Under the pieces are notes generated by a model. It searched no databases, was not told the origin of the DNA, and saw only the letters and a program-made list of their open reading frames with translations. A program made the position numbers and the translations under genes. 64,000 nt of DNA from Micropterus salmoides (Eukaryota > Chordata > Actinopteri > Centrarchiformes > Centrarchidae). The stretch lies in NCBI RefSeq assembly GCF_014851395.1, contig NW_024043372.1, positions 7,143,490-7,207,489 on the forward strand. The letters are read 5' to 3'. Of this stretch, positions 35,201 through 45,849 are shown piece after piece (position 1 is the first letter of the stretch; each line of letters starts with the position of its first letter).

Positions 35201-37869
35201 CACTCACAAAGCCCTTTAGGATGCTTTCCAATAACATGTAAGGACTGATTCAACCCACAATGCCCAAGTCTTAACCAACAGATTTGACCAGAATCTCTTC
35301 TGGACCCATAACAATGCCTGACTTTTTTAACCTGAGATTGCAAATAGTTGTATAATGTCTCCCCTTGGTCTCATTGTCCCACAATCTTTGCCATTCCCTT
35401 TCAATACTAGTTAATTTTTTCTTTTAGTTCCACTCTTCCCAGTGATATATTTATATCTGTCTAACTTCTTTAGGCTTGATTTTGCTAAACAGTCTGCTAC
35501 TTCATTTCCCTTCAAGTCCAGCATGCCCAGGGACCCAGTAGAACATCACATTGCTACCACTCTCTGAAATTCAAAATAATACTACCAGAATTTCATTTAT
35601 GATATCAGGACCGGCTTTTGCTTTATTACCTTTCAAGGCCATCAGGACAGCTGCTGAGTCAGAGCAGATTAAGGCTTCACTTATTTTCACGTCATCAATT
35701 CACCACAGAGCTTAAAGAAGCTGTGTTGTAAACACCCTCTATCTCACTCGCTCATTGTGATCCTCATCTGACTCCCAGCAGTATCCGTCATGGTGTTCGA
35801 TATAGGTGGAGTCCAGTAAAAAGTGTGATGAGTTATAATACAACAGTCATTTACTGAAAACAAGATTGCTGAGTACACATAAACCAAATAAAGTTGTGGG
35901 CTGTAAAACCAAAACAACAACACTCAGTGGAGTGGACTTTCAATTCCATAGTCATTTTATCCACTGTTAGTTTGTTTTTTTTGTTTTTACAAATGCTAAT
36001 CACATTTCTCTATGCACCATCACTTTTTCAAAACTCTTTACACACTCACCACAGCAGAGGTCACTGTGTACTAACTATGAACGCTTTCACCCAACATGCA
36101 TTCAATGACCACATCTTTCAAACTGCATGAACTGTTTTCTCATTCAGCTGATAACAGATTATGCCTGGCTGGCTCTGACACCTCACAGGAATGAGAGGTC
36201 CCACCTAACTGCTTTACCTGATGGGTACCACCCTTGATCCGGCTCCTTCCAGGTATTTGACATAGGAGGCAGCGATGTAAGAGGAACCACGAGCAAACTG
36301 GTCTCCAGGAAGGTTTTCCTGTGCCAATATGCCTTGGAAGGACAGAAGACAGATATAACACACAGATACACAAATATTTCATAGACATATGCATTGAAAA
36401 GTTGATGCTTAGCTAGCTTAGATGTGTAGCTGATAAATTATGTCCACACAGAAAAGATTAAGTAGCAACAAAGAGCAGGGGAAGGGTTGACAAGAAAAAC
36501 AGAGATCAAATCCCCTACAGGTATTGACTTGTTCATGTGTGTCACCTTTTTCCAGAAAGGTCTCGGGAACATTGCATCATAATTTATTTTAACTCTAAAT
36601 ATAGTTTAAATCCACACAATGTCCCATGTATGCCATATTCCTTAATAACTTGACAATATCCAGATGACTGTCATATAACAAAGCAACACCATCAGGTGTT
36701 TTCATCCACAGCCTTTTATTTTACCCTTAGGCACCAAAACAAAGGGATGTCCCTGTTGCCAAACAATTTAATGAAATGCACATTGCATGGCAGATGGGAA
36801 ATATTAAACACCTTGAGCCTATGTCTGTATAAAGTATACATTTTCAAATTTCTACTACTATACTATACTATACTATAAACTTAATATACTATTAACTACT
36901 ATTACTATAAAACTACAATGCTTTACATTATGTGCTGTTTAATCAAGACTGAGAATACACAATACACAGACTCAAAAGTAGTTTCAATAACTAGAAATCA
37001 CCCAGACAGCAGTACACAACCCTTGAAACGATGTTAATTACAGAGGAATTTTCAAAATCTTCAAAACAGAGTAATAGAGATTTGGGTGCATTTTTGAAAC
37101 CCTCCTGCCAAACAAACAGGCAAAACCCCAAACAAGATGACACACGAAATCCTTGGTATGACAGTGTAAATTCAATGTTAATGCACTTCCTGTTTTAAGC
37201 ATAACCACAGATCATGAGTCATGGCCTCAACACCAGGTTTGCTCAAGACAGTCACTGCCTATCTGACTCTAATCAGGAAAACCCGTTGAACCTCCAGTTC
37301 CTTAAAGCATTTTCAGAGACAGAAACCCGTGACCCTGGTATCAGTGACAACTGAGGTGTTAAAGGTATTAAGTAGCTATTGCGTGATACAATACAGCAAA
37401 CATTTGCACGCATCACCCTAATTTTTAAGAAGCAAACAGAATGTAAAGACAAAATGATAATTAACGCTGGTTTTGGTCAAACTGAGTGGATTTCAGTAAA
37501 GTGTAGGCCTAGGCTATCTGCAGAGAATTACTTCCATAAGTGTCTAGATAACAATGTAATATTATAAAATATGCAGTGCCTACTGAATTAGGCATAGGCT
37601 TTATTAGCCTAAACACAAACGCCGCATAAAGCAGACTATCTCTAAATACACACCTTCCTCGAACATTCTCGATGACAATTACATAATCCGACGTGTACTT
37701 TCAGACTATGCACGCAAATGGACAGAGACTCTAGCCGTTCATGCGGCTAAATCTTACCAATGACGGGTCGGTAATTGAGCTGCTGGCTTCTCCCCGCCGC
37801 GCACAGAAACGGACCGCAACAGAGACAGGCGGTCAGCACCGCCAACACCGCTGCAGCCGGCCGACACAT
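26122..37869 (-). CDS. ggh: gamma-glutamyl hydrolase, complete nine-exon gene
   Basis: This enzyme hydrolyses gamma-glutamyl bonds of folyl- and antifolyl-polyglutamates, mainly in lysosomes and as a secreted form. Coding exons in transcript order are 37758-37869, 36218-36332, 33634-33684, 32714-32798, 31914-32052, 28499-28605, 27547-27637, 27047-27184 and 26122-26243. They total 960 nt (319 residues plus stop), and every junction is GT-AG and in phase. The known human protein is 318 residues. Seen in the translation: a hydrophobic N-terminal signal (about residues 1-25), SYIAASYVKYLE near residue 64, LPGGDVD, the class-I glutamine-amidotransferase-like nucleophile elbow WGTCQGF with Cys135, and QWHPEK with His245. 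N-glycosylation sequons fall at Asn78, 190, 204 and 300. No frameshift or internal stop is present. Retroelements fill introns 2, 5 and 6. The 3' end abuts a large palindrome. Confidence 0.97.
27047..27184 (-). CDS. ggh: ggh exon 8: catalytic histidine
   Basis: The exon encodes residues 234-279. YPFYAVQWHPEKSPFEW contains His245, the second catalytic residue (His244 in the human precursor numbering). The acceptor is TTCCTCAG and the donor GAAG|GTAAAA. Confidence 0.96.
27547..27637 (-). CDS. ggh: ggh exon 7
   Basis: The exon encodes residues 204-233 (NYSRNAKLKRFYKILSTNND, then EFISTMEG context). It starts with a sequon at Asn204, a position that is glycosylated in mammalian GGH. The acceptor is CCAACAG and the donor GAAG|GTATCA. 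Confidence 0.96.
27870..28240 (-). repeat. interspersed repeat with tRNA-Thr-like core, copy 2 (ggh intron 6)
   Basis: The best-preserved core is 27986-28053 on the minus strand, with a near-consensus A box TGGCTAAGTGG (28039-28049), a TCTTGTAAACC anticodon region and a B box GGTTTGAACC (27998-28007). Flanking sequence matches 20100-20470. Confidence 0.65.
28499..28605 (-). CDS. ggh: ggh exon 6
   Basis: The exon encodes residues 168-203 (SSRLFRSFPKDLLQSLAEEN and SNFHSWSLSLQ). It aligns in order with the family segment between the two catalytic residues and has a sequon at Asn190. The acceptor is CCTCCAG and the donor CTGCAG|GTATTT. Confidence 0.95.
30318..30345 (+). repeat. (TA)n and (GAAT)n microsatellites, ggh intron 5
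   Basis: A GAAT run at 30301-30317 passes into about ten TA units. A (TTTA)n run follows at 30444-30468. Confidence 0.9.
30515..31570 (+). mobile_element. I/Nimb-type LINE fragment: ORF1 remnant joined to 3' tail
   Basis: Frames between 30694 and 31459 give a nucleic-acid-binding ORF1-like sequence (KVGKFVGDKLGDVWSIKLTR, then VGLSYAEAIKRMERKEERAA). Frame changes near 30970 and 31100 break it. The element ends with CAGTAGATGGCGGTAATC, a 3' motif of fish I-type LINEs, so ORF2 is missing. It lies antisense in ggh intron 5. A tandem duplication sits at its 5' end. Confidence 0.6.
30519..30752 (+). repeat. two-copy tandem duplication, about 131-bp period
   Basis: The blocks 30519-30622 and 30651-30752 are nearly identical (shared GCAGGAAAGGAAGTGGATAC and GATAGTGTTTCAAGTGATGG). 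They lie at the start of the LINE ORF1 remnant. Confidence 0.85.
31914..32052 (-). CDS. ggh: ggh exon 5: catalytic cysteine
   Basis: The exon encodes residues 122-167 plus one base. DYFPIWGTCQGFQQL carries the nucleophile Cys135, corresponding to precursor Cys134 of human GGH (known from the family). The acceptor is CTCTGCAG and the donor CCAG|GTATTC. Confidence 0.97.
32714..32798 (-). CDS. ggh: ggh exon 4
   Basis: The exon encodes residues 93-121, including LLLPGGDVDI and AAKIFYDLALK, conserved in GGH. The acceptor is CTCCTCAG and the donor AAG|GTAAGA. A frameshifted copy of this exon with its intronic flanks lies at 22085-22170. Confidence 0.96.
33634..33684 (-). CDS. ggh: ggh exon 3 (51 nt)
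   Basis: This short exon encodes residues 76-93 (NRTEEEYAKIFYSINGG context), matching the family segment that precedes the PGG motif. It carries the sequon Asn78-Arg-Thr. The acceptor is TTTACTAG and the donor GG|GTGAG. It was found by phase and homology, being too short for an open-frame search. Confidence 0.95.
34275..34480 (+). mobile_element. tRNA-headed SINE, ggh intron 2
   Basis: The head reads TAGCTGTAGGAGGTAGAGCA and GATTGTTCAACCCC (decayed A and B boxes). The body has AGACACTGAACC and the tail GTAAAGCACATTAG. This layout matches a common fish SINE also seen at 52815 and 54778. Confidence 0.7.
34787..34876 (+). mobile_element. tRNA-like SINE head, ggh intron 2
   Basis: The block begins GGTGCAGTTAGTTAAGCTAA and ends GGGTTCAAATCCAGCC, a good B box. 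It is directly followed by the (CTT)n tail of the I-type LINE on the other strand. Confidence 0.55.
34900..35720 (-). mobile_element. I-type LINE 3' part: RNase H and C-terminal region
   Basis: Minus-strand frames give an RNase H-like stretch (ICSDSAAVLMALKG near 35660-35620) and then GHCGLNQSLHVIGKHPKGLC and ETVEHVLLKC, the zinc-knuckle-like C-terminus of I/Nimb ORF2. The tail ends in (GAAGAA)n. It lies in ggh intron 2 in the same direction as ggh. Frameshifts make it inactive. Confidence 0.75.
36218..36332 (-). CDS. ggh: ggh exon 2
   Basis: The exon encodes residues 38-76 (phase 1 in, phase 2 out). It includes ILAQE and SSYIAASYVKYLEGAGSRVV, the first beta-alpha unit of the GGH fold and highly conserved in the family. 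The acceptor is CTTCCAAG and the donor AG|GTAAAG. In the raw sequence the frame is open through the acceptor, so only the splice sites set its limits. Confidence 0.96.
36850..36900 (+). repeat. (ACTAT)n-like repeat, ggh intron 1
   Basis: A run of ACTAT/TACTA pentamers with decay. Confidence 0.8.
37758..37869 (-). CDS. ggh: ggh exon 1: signal peptide and start of mature enzyme
   Basis: The exon encodes residues 1-37 plus one base of Gly38. The start codon is followed by an Ala/Val/Leu/Cys-rich stretch (MCRPAAAVLAVLTACL) typical of a secretory signal, with likely cleavage around Ala24-Ala25, then LNYRPVIG, the usual entry into the hydrolase fold. The donor reads G|GTAAGA. No other in-frame ATG lies nearby, so this start is favoured. 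Confidence 0.95.
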
Positions 37870-38110
37870 CCAAAACACCGCGCAGGATTTTAAACGCAAT
37901 ACCGCTGGAAACGAAGGATGTAGGCTTGGTTTGCAGGTTGGGAAAGAACAATTAAAATATCGGCGCTTTTTTGTCTATAAAAATAACAAAGGGCAGATAA
38001 AATAAACGGAGATTTAATTATCCGAACGAATATGCTGTTTGATCAAAAGGTGATTATCCTCTCTTGCTGTCCTCTGATCTCTCTTTACCTCAGTCCAGGC
38101 TACTGAACAG
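37870..38110 (-). promoter_or_regulatory. ggh 5' UTR and promoter region
   Basis: The sequence immediately upstream of the ggh start is richer in GC and CpG than its surroundings up to about 37930, then AT-rich. No TATA box is obvious at a convincing distance. The start of transcription cannot be placed. The assignment rests on position. Confidence 0.4.
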
Positions 38111-39560
38111 GAGCATCAAGTGTGGAACTCCCCTCCGTATAACCACGTCAGCAAGACACCTCCTCCTTTTTGTTCTTTTTCTATAGAAATAGATCAGCCA
38201 GATCAGACTCCTTTCCTATCTACTCCTCCATCTTCAGAGGTGCAGCTCAGGAGATCCCAACGCCATATAAATACCACCACCAATAAAAATAAAACAGTAA
38301 GTACAGCTAAATAAGAATTAGTTGAGCTAGAAGTGACCTGTCCTCCCTACACAGAGCAACATCAACTAGAGATGCCTCAGAGAGCTAATAAGGTTGTCGA
38401 TGTTGAGGTAAAAGGCTACTCTGACAAACTGATTGTTCGTAGCCTACCTCTTGTGTGAAAGGTCATGCTTCAAAAAGCCATCCAGTTACAAAATATTAAA
38501 TTACAGATTTTGAGAAAGAATCACACCTCTCTCGTTTGGTGACATTCTATTATGCCTTATCACAGTGCTGAGAGCAGAAACAATCGTAAGCTTTTAGGTT
38601 GTTTTGCAATGCTGTTCTATTCGGGAAACGTTGTAGCTAGTGGAAAAAAAAAAATCATTACTCTGTATGTTTTTGCCCACATTGCATCTATACTGTAGTT
38701 TTGTAAACTTATGTGCTGATCTGCACATTGTGTCAGCAGGTCCATTCACTGTAATACCATGTTGTATTGTCTGAAATGTTAGTTTCTTATCATGTTCCTG
38801 AGCAAAATGTATCCAAAGAAACCAGAAAGAACATACTGTGTGCATGTTTGTGACAGAAAGACAATGTACTGCAGTGTGTGTGTGTGCGTGCGTGCGTGTG
38901 TGTTCAGCTCTACAGCATGCACCACCAAAGTTCTCTTCTAGTTTTAATTTGTTCTTTGTGTAACATATCTGGTCATCAGGCAGCCATGAGGCAGAGAGTG
39001 ATAAGAAGGGTGAATGTTTGTGTGTAAGAGAGAGAAAGAGAGAGCAAATGAGAATGTGTGTGCACAAAATAATCTGTAACCCTGAGGACTGCAGTAAGGA
39101 GAAGGTGTGTGCATGTGTGTGTTCATTTGATGAGGTCTGCATTTTGTAGTGCAAGTAGCCCATGGATCAGTGACTTTAGTTACAATATGTTGCAGAGGGA
39201 CACATTGCAACTGCACTATAGAACCACAAGAGGTCACAATGCTCCACCAAACAGCCCTCTCAGTTTCTTACAGTGTGCACGTGTGTGTGTGTGCGCGCGT
39301 TGCATAGTAAAAGTTACCTTATTATCCAGGGATCATAACTATACAAGAAAGTATCCCAGTCAATAAAGTTTGATAATTTGCCTATTCATTAAAAGTTGTT
39401 ACTAGATTGTCATTTGACTCCCACATAAAAGAAACTTCAACAAAGTTCAAGGACTGCCTTTTTTTTATACCCATGTAACATTGCAAAAATCAGGTACATC
39501 CTGTCTCAGAATGATGCAGAAAAACTAGTCCATGCATTTGTTACTTCTACTCCCTTAAGA
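38111..39560. other. intergenic DNA upstream of ggh
   Basis: The plus frame at 38120-38314 (TPPSSEVQLRRSQRH) has the look of a retroelement pol tail but is too short to assign. A GT/CG-rich run lies at 38873-38902, with scattered GT/GA-rich DNA to 39300. No gene supported. Confidence 0.35.
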
Positions 39561-39564
39561 CTTT

Positions 39565-39700
39565 CCAGATGATCCAGAATGCCGCTGCATGTGTACTGAC
39601 TTGAACTAGAAAAACTTATAATCTTTCTCCCATATTAGCTTCTCTGCACATGCTCCCTGTATAATCCAGAATAGAATTTAACCACACTTCCTCATACCTT
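39565..39700 (+). mobile_element. L2-type LINE reverse-transcriptase C-terminus relic
   Basis: Broken frames read IQNAAACVLT and, after a gap with stops, a LLCTCSLYNPE-like stretch. They match the order IQNAAARVLT...LHWLPV found at the end of L2/CR1-like fish LINEs. Heavily decayed. Confidence 0.55.
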
Positions 39701-39704
39701 AATG

Positions 39705-39855
39705 ACAAAATAGGGCGATTGACAATTGTTCCAAAACAACATAAATGACCATTGGAAAGTACAATGACATATATTACCGTTCCCCAAAACGACATGTACG
39801 AGCGTTGGAAAGTCCCAGTCCAGCAACAGGGATACCAGAATTTAAGTACGTTACA
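39705..39855 (+). repeat. interspersed repeat with ACCGTTCCCCAAAA motif, copy 1
   Basis: ATATTACCGTTCCCCAAAAC with neighbouring ACGACATG motifs recurs at 60288-60360 with variants. The family is unnamed here. Confidence 0.6.
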
Positions 39856-39879
39856 TAAGTCACGTGTGGATGTGAGTGT

Positions 39880-40036
39880 GAGTGGTTGTTTGTCTGTATG
39901 TGGCCCTGTGATGGACTGGCGACCTGTCCAGGGTGTATCCCGCTTTTCACCCGATGTCAGCTGGGATTGGCTCCAGCCCCCCGCGACCCTGTACGCAGGA
40001 TAAGCAGTTGACGATGGATGGATGGATGGATGGATG
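39880..40036 (+). mobile_element. LINE/SINE 3' end with (GGAT)n tail
   Basis: CTGTGATGGACTGGCGACCT, then GTCAGCTGGGATTGGCTCCA and a CGCGACCCTG stretch ending in a GGAT repeat, form one of the most familiar fish retroelement 3' ends. It is probably L2/RTE-derived; only the tail is present. Confidence 0.8.
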
Positions 40037-40139
40037 ATACATTCGGTTAGTTTGGGTTTGGTTTCACACTGCAATTATGCGACCGCACTAAAGAACTTTA
40101 CATGACATACTTGCGTCATGTTGTGATCATCTATGTAGG

Positions 40140-41470
40140 CTGTCCCAGAAGAAAAATCTTTTGCTCAGAATAGTCTTTTCTTTAAGTCTTGAGAAAACAC
40201 TAAGATCTTAATTGTATATCTTTTTGAGATCACTCCAATCTGAATTGTTGCTCCTAAAACCCCTTAGGAGAAAAGGATGAGGTGAAGAGAGATTGAGGTT
40301 TTGAGACTTAGGTAAGACAAATGGATACTGAATTGAGATTACAATAGGATAAATGAAAGTAACAGATGAGATCTCATCATTGTCTCTTTTTGAGTTCATT
40401 AATGTCTTGCTTATTGCTCCTAAAAAGCAGTAGGGAGCTCTTGCTGGATTTGAACCCCACTCTTGTTGTTCAAAGGGCAACAACACTGTTGCTGCACCAT
40501 CCAGCTAAAATAGTGAAGGACTTATTGTCTTTAAATAGAGTACAATTTTCCTTTACTTAAGAGGAGAAATACCATATCCACATTTAAAGTCCTCAAAATT
40601 CTACTCAAGTAAAAGGTATAAAAGTATTCCATAGTGAATGTACTTAGGTATCAGAAGTAAAAGTGCTTATTCTGTATGACAGATACATGTTGTATCTCAG
40701 TTCTTGCGTGCATTTGGTCCTTAATGAATTAATCTCTAAACGTCATGTCAAAGTATTGGGTGTTCCAGTTAGGCTGGCTGTGACTACCTTAGCCAATTGG
40801 AAAGCATGACATTTGAATATCAAAATGTATTTTATTTTTCTCAGTAACTTGTAACAGATAATTAACAATAAATACAATAAGAATTTGAAATTAAGGGGAG
40901 TAAAAGTACAAACTCCCATAAAAAGAAAATACACAACCACAACATTTGACGTGAGTAAAATACTTTTAGATAACCCCTAAGTGGGGTCAAAAATATCTTG
41001 GAGCTTTTTTTCTGATCCACATTCTGGACTGAAATTACACTTATTTAAGATACTATAGAGATCTCATCTTTTGATCAGAGTAAGACAGAGATGAGTTTTT
41101 TGCTCCTGAGCCTAAAATGAAAAAACTGAGACATATTAGAGATGAATCATGAGATCCCAGGAGTCATAGCTGAGTTTTCTTTGAGCTCTTTCTCTGATCT
41201 CATGGTCCAATGTTCAGGAGACTTAAATCATTTATTTAAGATCAGATAGAGATCTCTTGTTTTGATCAGAGTCAGACATAAATGAGATTTTATATGGTTG
41301 TTTCTCCTGAGAGGAATTTGAGAAGTTGGAGAAAAGGCCTTTGGTCTCACCTTGGTATTAAAAGCAGCTCATTTGTGTCTAGGAGAAAAGAAGGAAACAA
41401 CTATGAGATCTCATCTTGGATTTTGCTTTCCTATGGGGTGTCTTCTTACACTAGACACTGATTGGTTTGT
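40140..41470. repeat. unclassified repeat rich in GAGATCTCAT motifs, with a tRNA-like core
   Basis: The motif AGAGATCTC recurs many times. An internal direct duplication with period about 180 bp links 41034-41110 and 41216-41300 (TTATTTAAGAT, then TTTTGATCAGAGT and CTCCTGAG). A tRNA-like segment lies on the minus strand at 40434-40506 with B box GGGTTCAAATCC. It is probably a cluster of related SINE-like copies. Confidence 0.4.
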
Positions 41471-41743
41471 AAACAGTTCTGTGGGTAGCTTTGACAAGAA
41501 TGAATGAATGAGGAACTAACAGATGCAAATCGTTGCGTCACTATGTTGTTAATTTTTTGGCATTAGCATTTTACTGGCACGACCAACTTAACTTAAGTCT
41601 AGTTTAAATTCACCAAATAAATGTCCTCATTGTGCGAATATTATATTGTCACCGCCGGCAAGAAAGGAGAAGACAGCTAGCAATCCTTCCGCACCTCTGT
41701 TTGAAGAGAGACCAAAGAGGCAAGTTTGCTTCTATAGTGGCAG

Positions 41744-42416
41744 TGTAATGTTTAGCCCCATGGTGGAAGGAGGAGACATGGACTCAGGAGTTCTTCACTT
41801 GGTACTTCAGTTTATTTCTTCACCAGTCACAAGGAAAGTGCAGTAGTGCAAGGGTGAATTATTGCAAAAATAAATCAAAAAATTTAAAAACAAATAACAA
41901 GAAAACTAAGTACAAACTATTCAAATTATCATCGCAAACTGATATTAAACAACACAAAAACTTATAGGCCTAATAGGCCCTGACTATTGGGCTGTAGCAC
42001 ATGCACCCTTCCCGTCCAAAGCTGTTCTGCCCAGAGGAGCCTCTGCCTCCTTCCTTTAAACAGGAAGCCCTCCCACCTGAGAACAGGTGAATGGAACATG
42101 CAAACATTTAGATGACCTTGGGTTAACCCCAATAACCTTCTTGAAATTAACTGTGTATGTGTTGTATTTATCTAATCATAATTTCTACTCTTTCCAGTAG
42201 TGCTTAAATGAACTGAAATTAAATTACATGAAATGACTAGCCATGTGTCCACTGATGCTAGCCAACATGCTAACAGTAATGCTAATGCTAACAGTAATGC
42301 TTAGATCCATTTAATGGCTAACAGGCCTATGAAAATGCCCACGCTAAGGTTAGCTTAGCATGCTAATACCAATGCTACAACTGGCTTAAATGAAGGCACG
42401 GGGTAGCCCCATGACA
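41744..42416 (-). mobile_element. solo LTR, 673 bp, with 5-bp target duplication
   Basis: The plus strand begins TGTAATGTTTAGCCCCATGG and ends GTAGCCCCATGACA, flanked on both sides by GGCAG (41739-41743 and 42417-42421). The minus strand carries AATAAA (complement of TTTATT near 41812). TG...CA ends, a 5-bp duplication and a poly(A) signal together identify a solo LTR. No internal retroviral-like genes remain. A GCTAAC/ATGCTA-rich stretch (42245-42380) lies inside it. Confidence 0.8.
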
Positions 42417-42424
42417 GGCAGTCT

Positions 42425-45400
42425 GTTTCAAAAGACGAGTTGTTAGAGGTGATTTATAATTGTGTCCTCATTTCAATGTATTTCTCCGTGTATCTGTTTG
42501 TTTCCAGTTTACACAGGAACCTTCCTGTAAATGGTCTGAAAGCCCGAACCATCCAAAAAATGCTTTGACACTAGAAACGAACTGGATCATAGTTCAGTTG
42601 ATCCAGACCGAGACCACCTTTCTTTTCTGATCAAATTTTGTCTGTTTGGTCCAGACTGTGGCCATTTGAGCTCTTGATACTGACTTTTCGCCTCACCCTG
42701 GTCTTACTATCAGTATTATTAATGGCAGAAAACCCCCTCTCACACTCAGATGAGGTGGGAAGGTATGTCCTACTTACTATACAAAGCTTTTCCAGTGTTT
42801 TGCCTTATCTTAAATAGATCATGGTGATTCAGCCCGCAGAGTGAATGGGACTATTTTTTTTTTCTGGTTCTGGAGTTATCTAGAGCTCCTGTATTATCAC
42901 TGTGGCATTAGAGGGCTAAAGCTAACACCTCGATAATTCTACATCCACGAATAGTCTTGAAAGTCACTCTTTCTGTGAAAGAATGAGAAAAGGTGCTTTA
43001 TGGCCTAAAACCATGTTTGAGTTTATGATTTTGCACCGCCACACAGTCAATAGTGATGACAAGAATAGCATACAGACTGCATTAATCATTTATATAAAGA
43101 ATAACAGAAATGCATAGCCAATAATTCAGAGTGCCCCCGTAAAAAGAAAAAAAAATTACAAATGATTTTTTTAGGGGAACATGGCTTAGAGCCAAGCTCC
43201 CGCAGGTTGGTTTCCTTCTAGTTCGCACCCTGCCTATTCCAAAGGCCACACCCAAAGGAAGGGTGAAAAGCCTGAGGTCATAGAGAGGGACCAGATACTG
43301 TAAAATGTACAAATGGAGATAAAGGTGCACACTTTTACTCAAAGGCATGGTTTTGCACTCGGTTGTACACATCAAAACTGACTGTAGTTGTGAGTGAGTG
43401 TTTGAGGGAGAAGCCCTATTTCAGCATGCTTTCTCACCTCTGTACGTCTGGCCAATCGCTGTGTGCAGTGGTTGTGCTTGTCATATTGTTGGTTTATGAA
43501 AGTTACAAAAATTGTGAAATGCAAACCCCGTGTTTCTAATATTGGAAAAGGTGTGGGTGTTTTAGACGCTGTTCAACCATGTGACAAGCACTTCATCTGA
43601 AGCATACTGACGCCACCTTAAGAACAATTTATGACCAGCACCATCTGTTAGTCAGAATCATTTCAAATAACTAATAAATTAATTACTGGAATGGTAAAAT
43701 TTAAAAATTCAGATCCAGTTATTATTCTTGCTAAAACAAACTGAAGTATTGGCAAGTTTAAAGTAGTAATATTGTCAACAGTTGAAAATGACATGCCCAG
43801 TATTGGGGTATATTTCTTTACTCAGTGTCTACACCATGTAATCTGCACAGTAGAGTTTGCATCCATTAAATTATATTTAAAGAGACATTATTGGGAATTT
43901 GTCTTAGTAACACATGATCTATTTTACAGCAGGAAACCTAACAACTCATTTAACAAAACAAGCTCAAGTGCTGTCTCACATTATACAAGGTCAACAGAAC
44001 GCCACTTTCATCACATGGGAACACTTGAGGACATTTAGCGTAGTGTCAACTGTATATCACCCTGGGGTTTTAGAGCCATTCAATTACTGCTGCAAAGCTA
44101 ACATGCAAAGAGGACGAGACGTCCCTGAGTCAGCACACCATACTCACAACTCTCCTGCTACTATAGCTAACATTACAACAACAGCAGCACAAACTAGATG
44201 GCAAGCTGAATGTCCGTGGGCAAGTCATTTAATGTTACTTGACACACAAATAATGGCTTTAATAGGGTTATGTGGCGGGGTGTGGGCCACTTTGTTTGTT
44301 TCCAATTTACAGAGCCATGGGCTGTGTACAAACACTAGATTTTTTTTCAGTGCGCACACAGAACAGACAGCTAGTTGACCGTGAGGAAATAAGTTTGGGC
44401 ATCCCATTTTTAAAGGTTTGTCGATTTCAATCTTGATAAATGACAGGAGTAATGCAACAAACAACAAGGATAAGTGTTTGCCTACAACAGGTAATGCAGT
44501 AATGTGGTCAATTGGCCTATGTATATATTTTTTCATATTAGTGCAGTTGCCATGTGAGAGTGCTGATAGTCACAACAGCAAAAAATGATATGTTAATTTT
44601 TATTGTGAGTATAACAGTATTTGTTTTTATTCATGTCATTCTACTCATGTCCAAACAACTGAAAACATGGAAGTAGTTTTCACTATTTCACTATTCCTGT
44701 AAATACAAACAACATCATAAATATTACTAATATGCAGTATATCAAAAGTATAGCTATCTGTGAAGACCAACTTGTTCTTGCATACTGTTTAAATGCTAAC
44801 AATTTACAGAGTTGCCAGGATATTAGATACACCTTGCATTGTAATTGGTAAAGGCAAAAACCAACTAATTACACAGCCATGCTCCACCTACACAGGTGTT
44901 TTCACCTTCTGTACTTTGCCTAATTATACCTCTTCTCAGGACTGTGTTGGCATTTAAAAACTGACATCTCCCTGACACACTATCTTTTTGAACTTGTTTG
45001 GATGAGACAACTTGCACATCATCATAACCTTTACTTAAGTATATGTGACAACTTAATATTTCAAGTTGTCACAGCATGAAAAGCACAGGTGAAACCAATG
45101 GGACTAGTTTACTTAAATGGAATGCAGTGATGTTTAATGTTTTCAGTTACACCTGCATGTTCCCTGCTATGTCAAGCCAACATGTCTGCTGTGAAAATGA
45201 TTTATTAGTACATGCCATTTGGTGACCTCACATAGTTACCAGCATAGCTCCACCTCACTTCAACCTGAGCAGAGGTCTAATTAGAACAATTCAAAAGCAT
45301 CTGTGTGGGCAAGAGTGTTGCACCTTAATATCAGGGTTCCCCTTTTAAGTAGCTTTGAGGTTCCTAATACCATCAAACACAAATATCATTTCATATCATA

Positions 45401-45845
45401 TTAATTTACATTGGGTGAAATATTCAAACCCAACACTTCATGTTTTTACAGATGCACCATTCCATCTAAACAAAATATTCTGGGTGTTTTGAATGTCATT
45501 TAATCCTAAAATACTGACATAGTTCATATCTTAGGGAACTTTGGGCTCTTCACTATAATTTATATATAGATTTTTAAAGTTCTATGGGATTGAACACAGT
45601 TTGGGAGCACTGAATGAGTTAATGAATAATGCAGCAACTGTTGCTTGTTAAGGAGTTAATATGAGCTTGGGTATGAGTATCCAACATATTGGTCCAATGC
45701 ATTTGCATGTAGCCTCTGTGTAGGTGTCTTTTCTTTTGTCATTTTCTTGTAAAATACTGATAAAAGCCCCCAAATGTATTTATATAGGTTACCTTGAAAA
45801 AAACAGTTTGTCTTGATAGTAATAAAAACAACATTTGAAATGAAT
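42425..45845. other. intergenic DNA
   Basis: AT-rich DNA with several short frames (for example 43914-44378, 154 codons on plus) that show no motif, signal or splice context. No exon supported. Confidence 0.4.
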
Positions 45846-45849
45846 ATGA

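Noticed and set aside
38594..39163. 189-codon minus frame, the longest open frame
   Set aside because: Rich in His/Thr/Ser from GT/CA-type low-complexity DNA, with no recognisable motif.
40434..40506. Functional tRNA gene
   Set aside because: Has A- and B-box-like text but no convincing cloverleaf, and it lies inside a repeat cluster.
43914..44378. 154-codon plus frame, one of the longest in the window
   Set aside because: No domain, signal or splice support, and its composition is typical of non-coding DNA.
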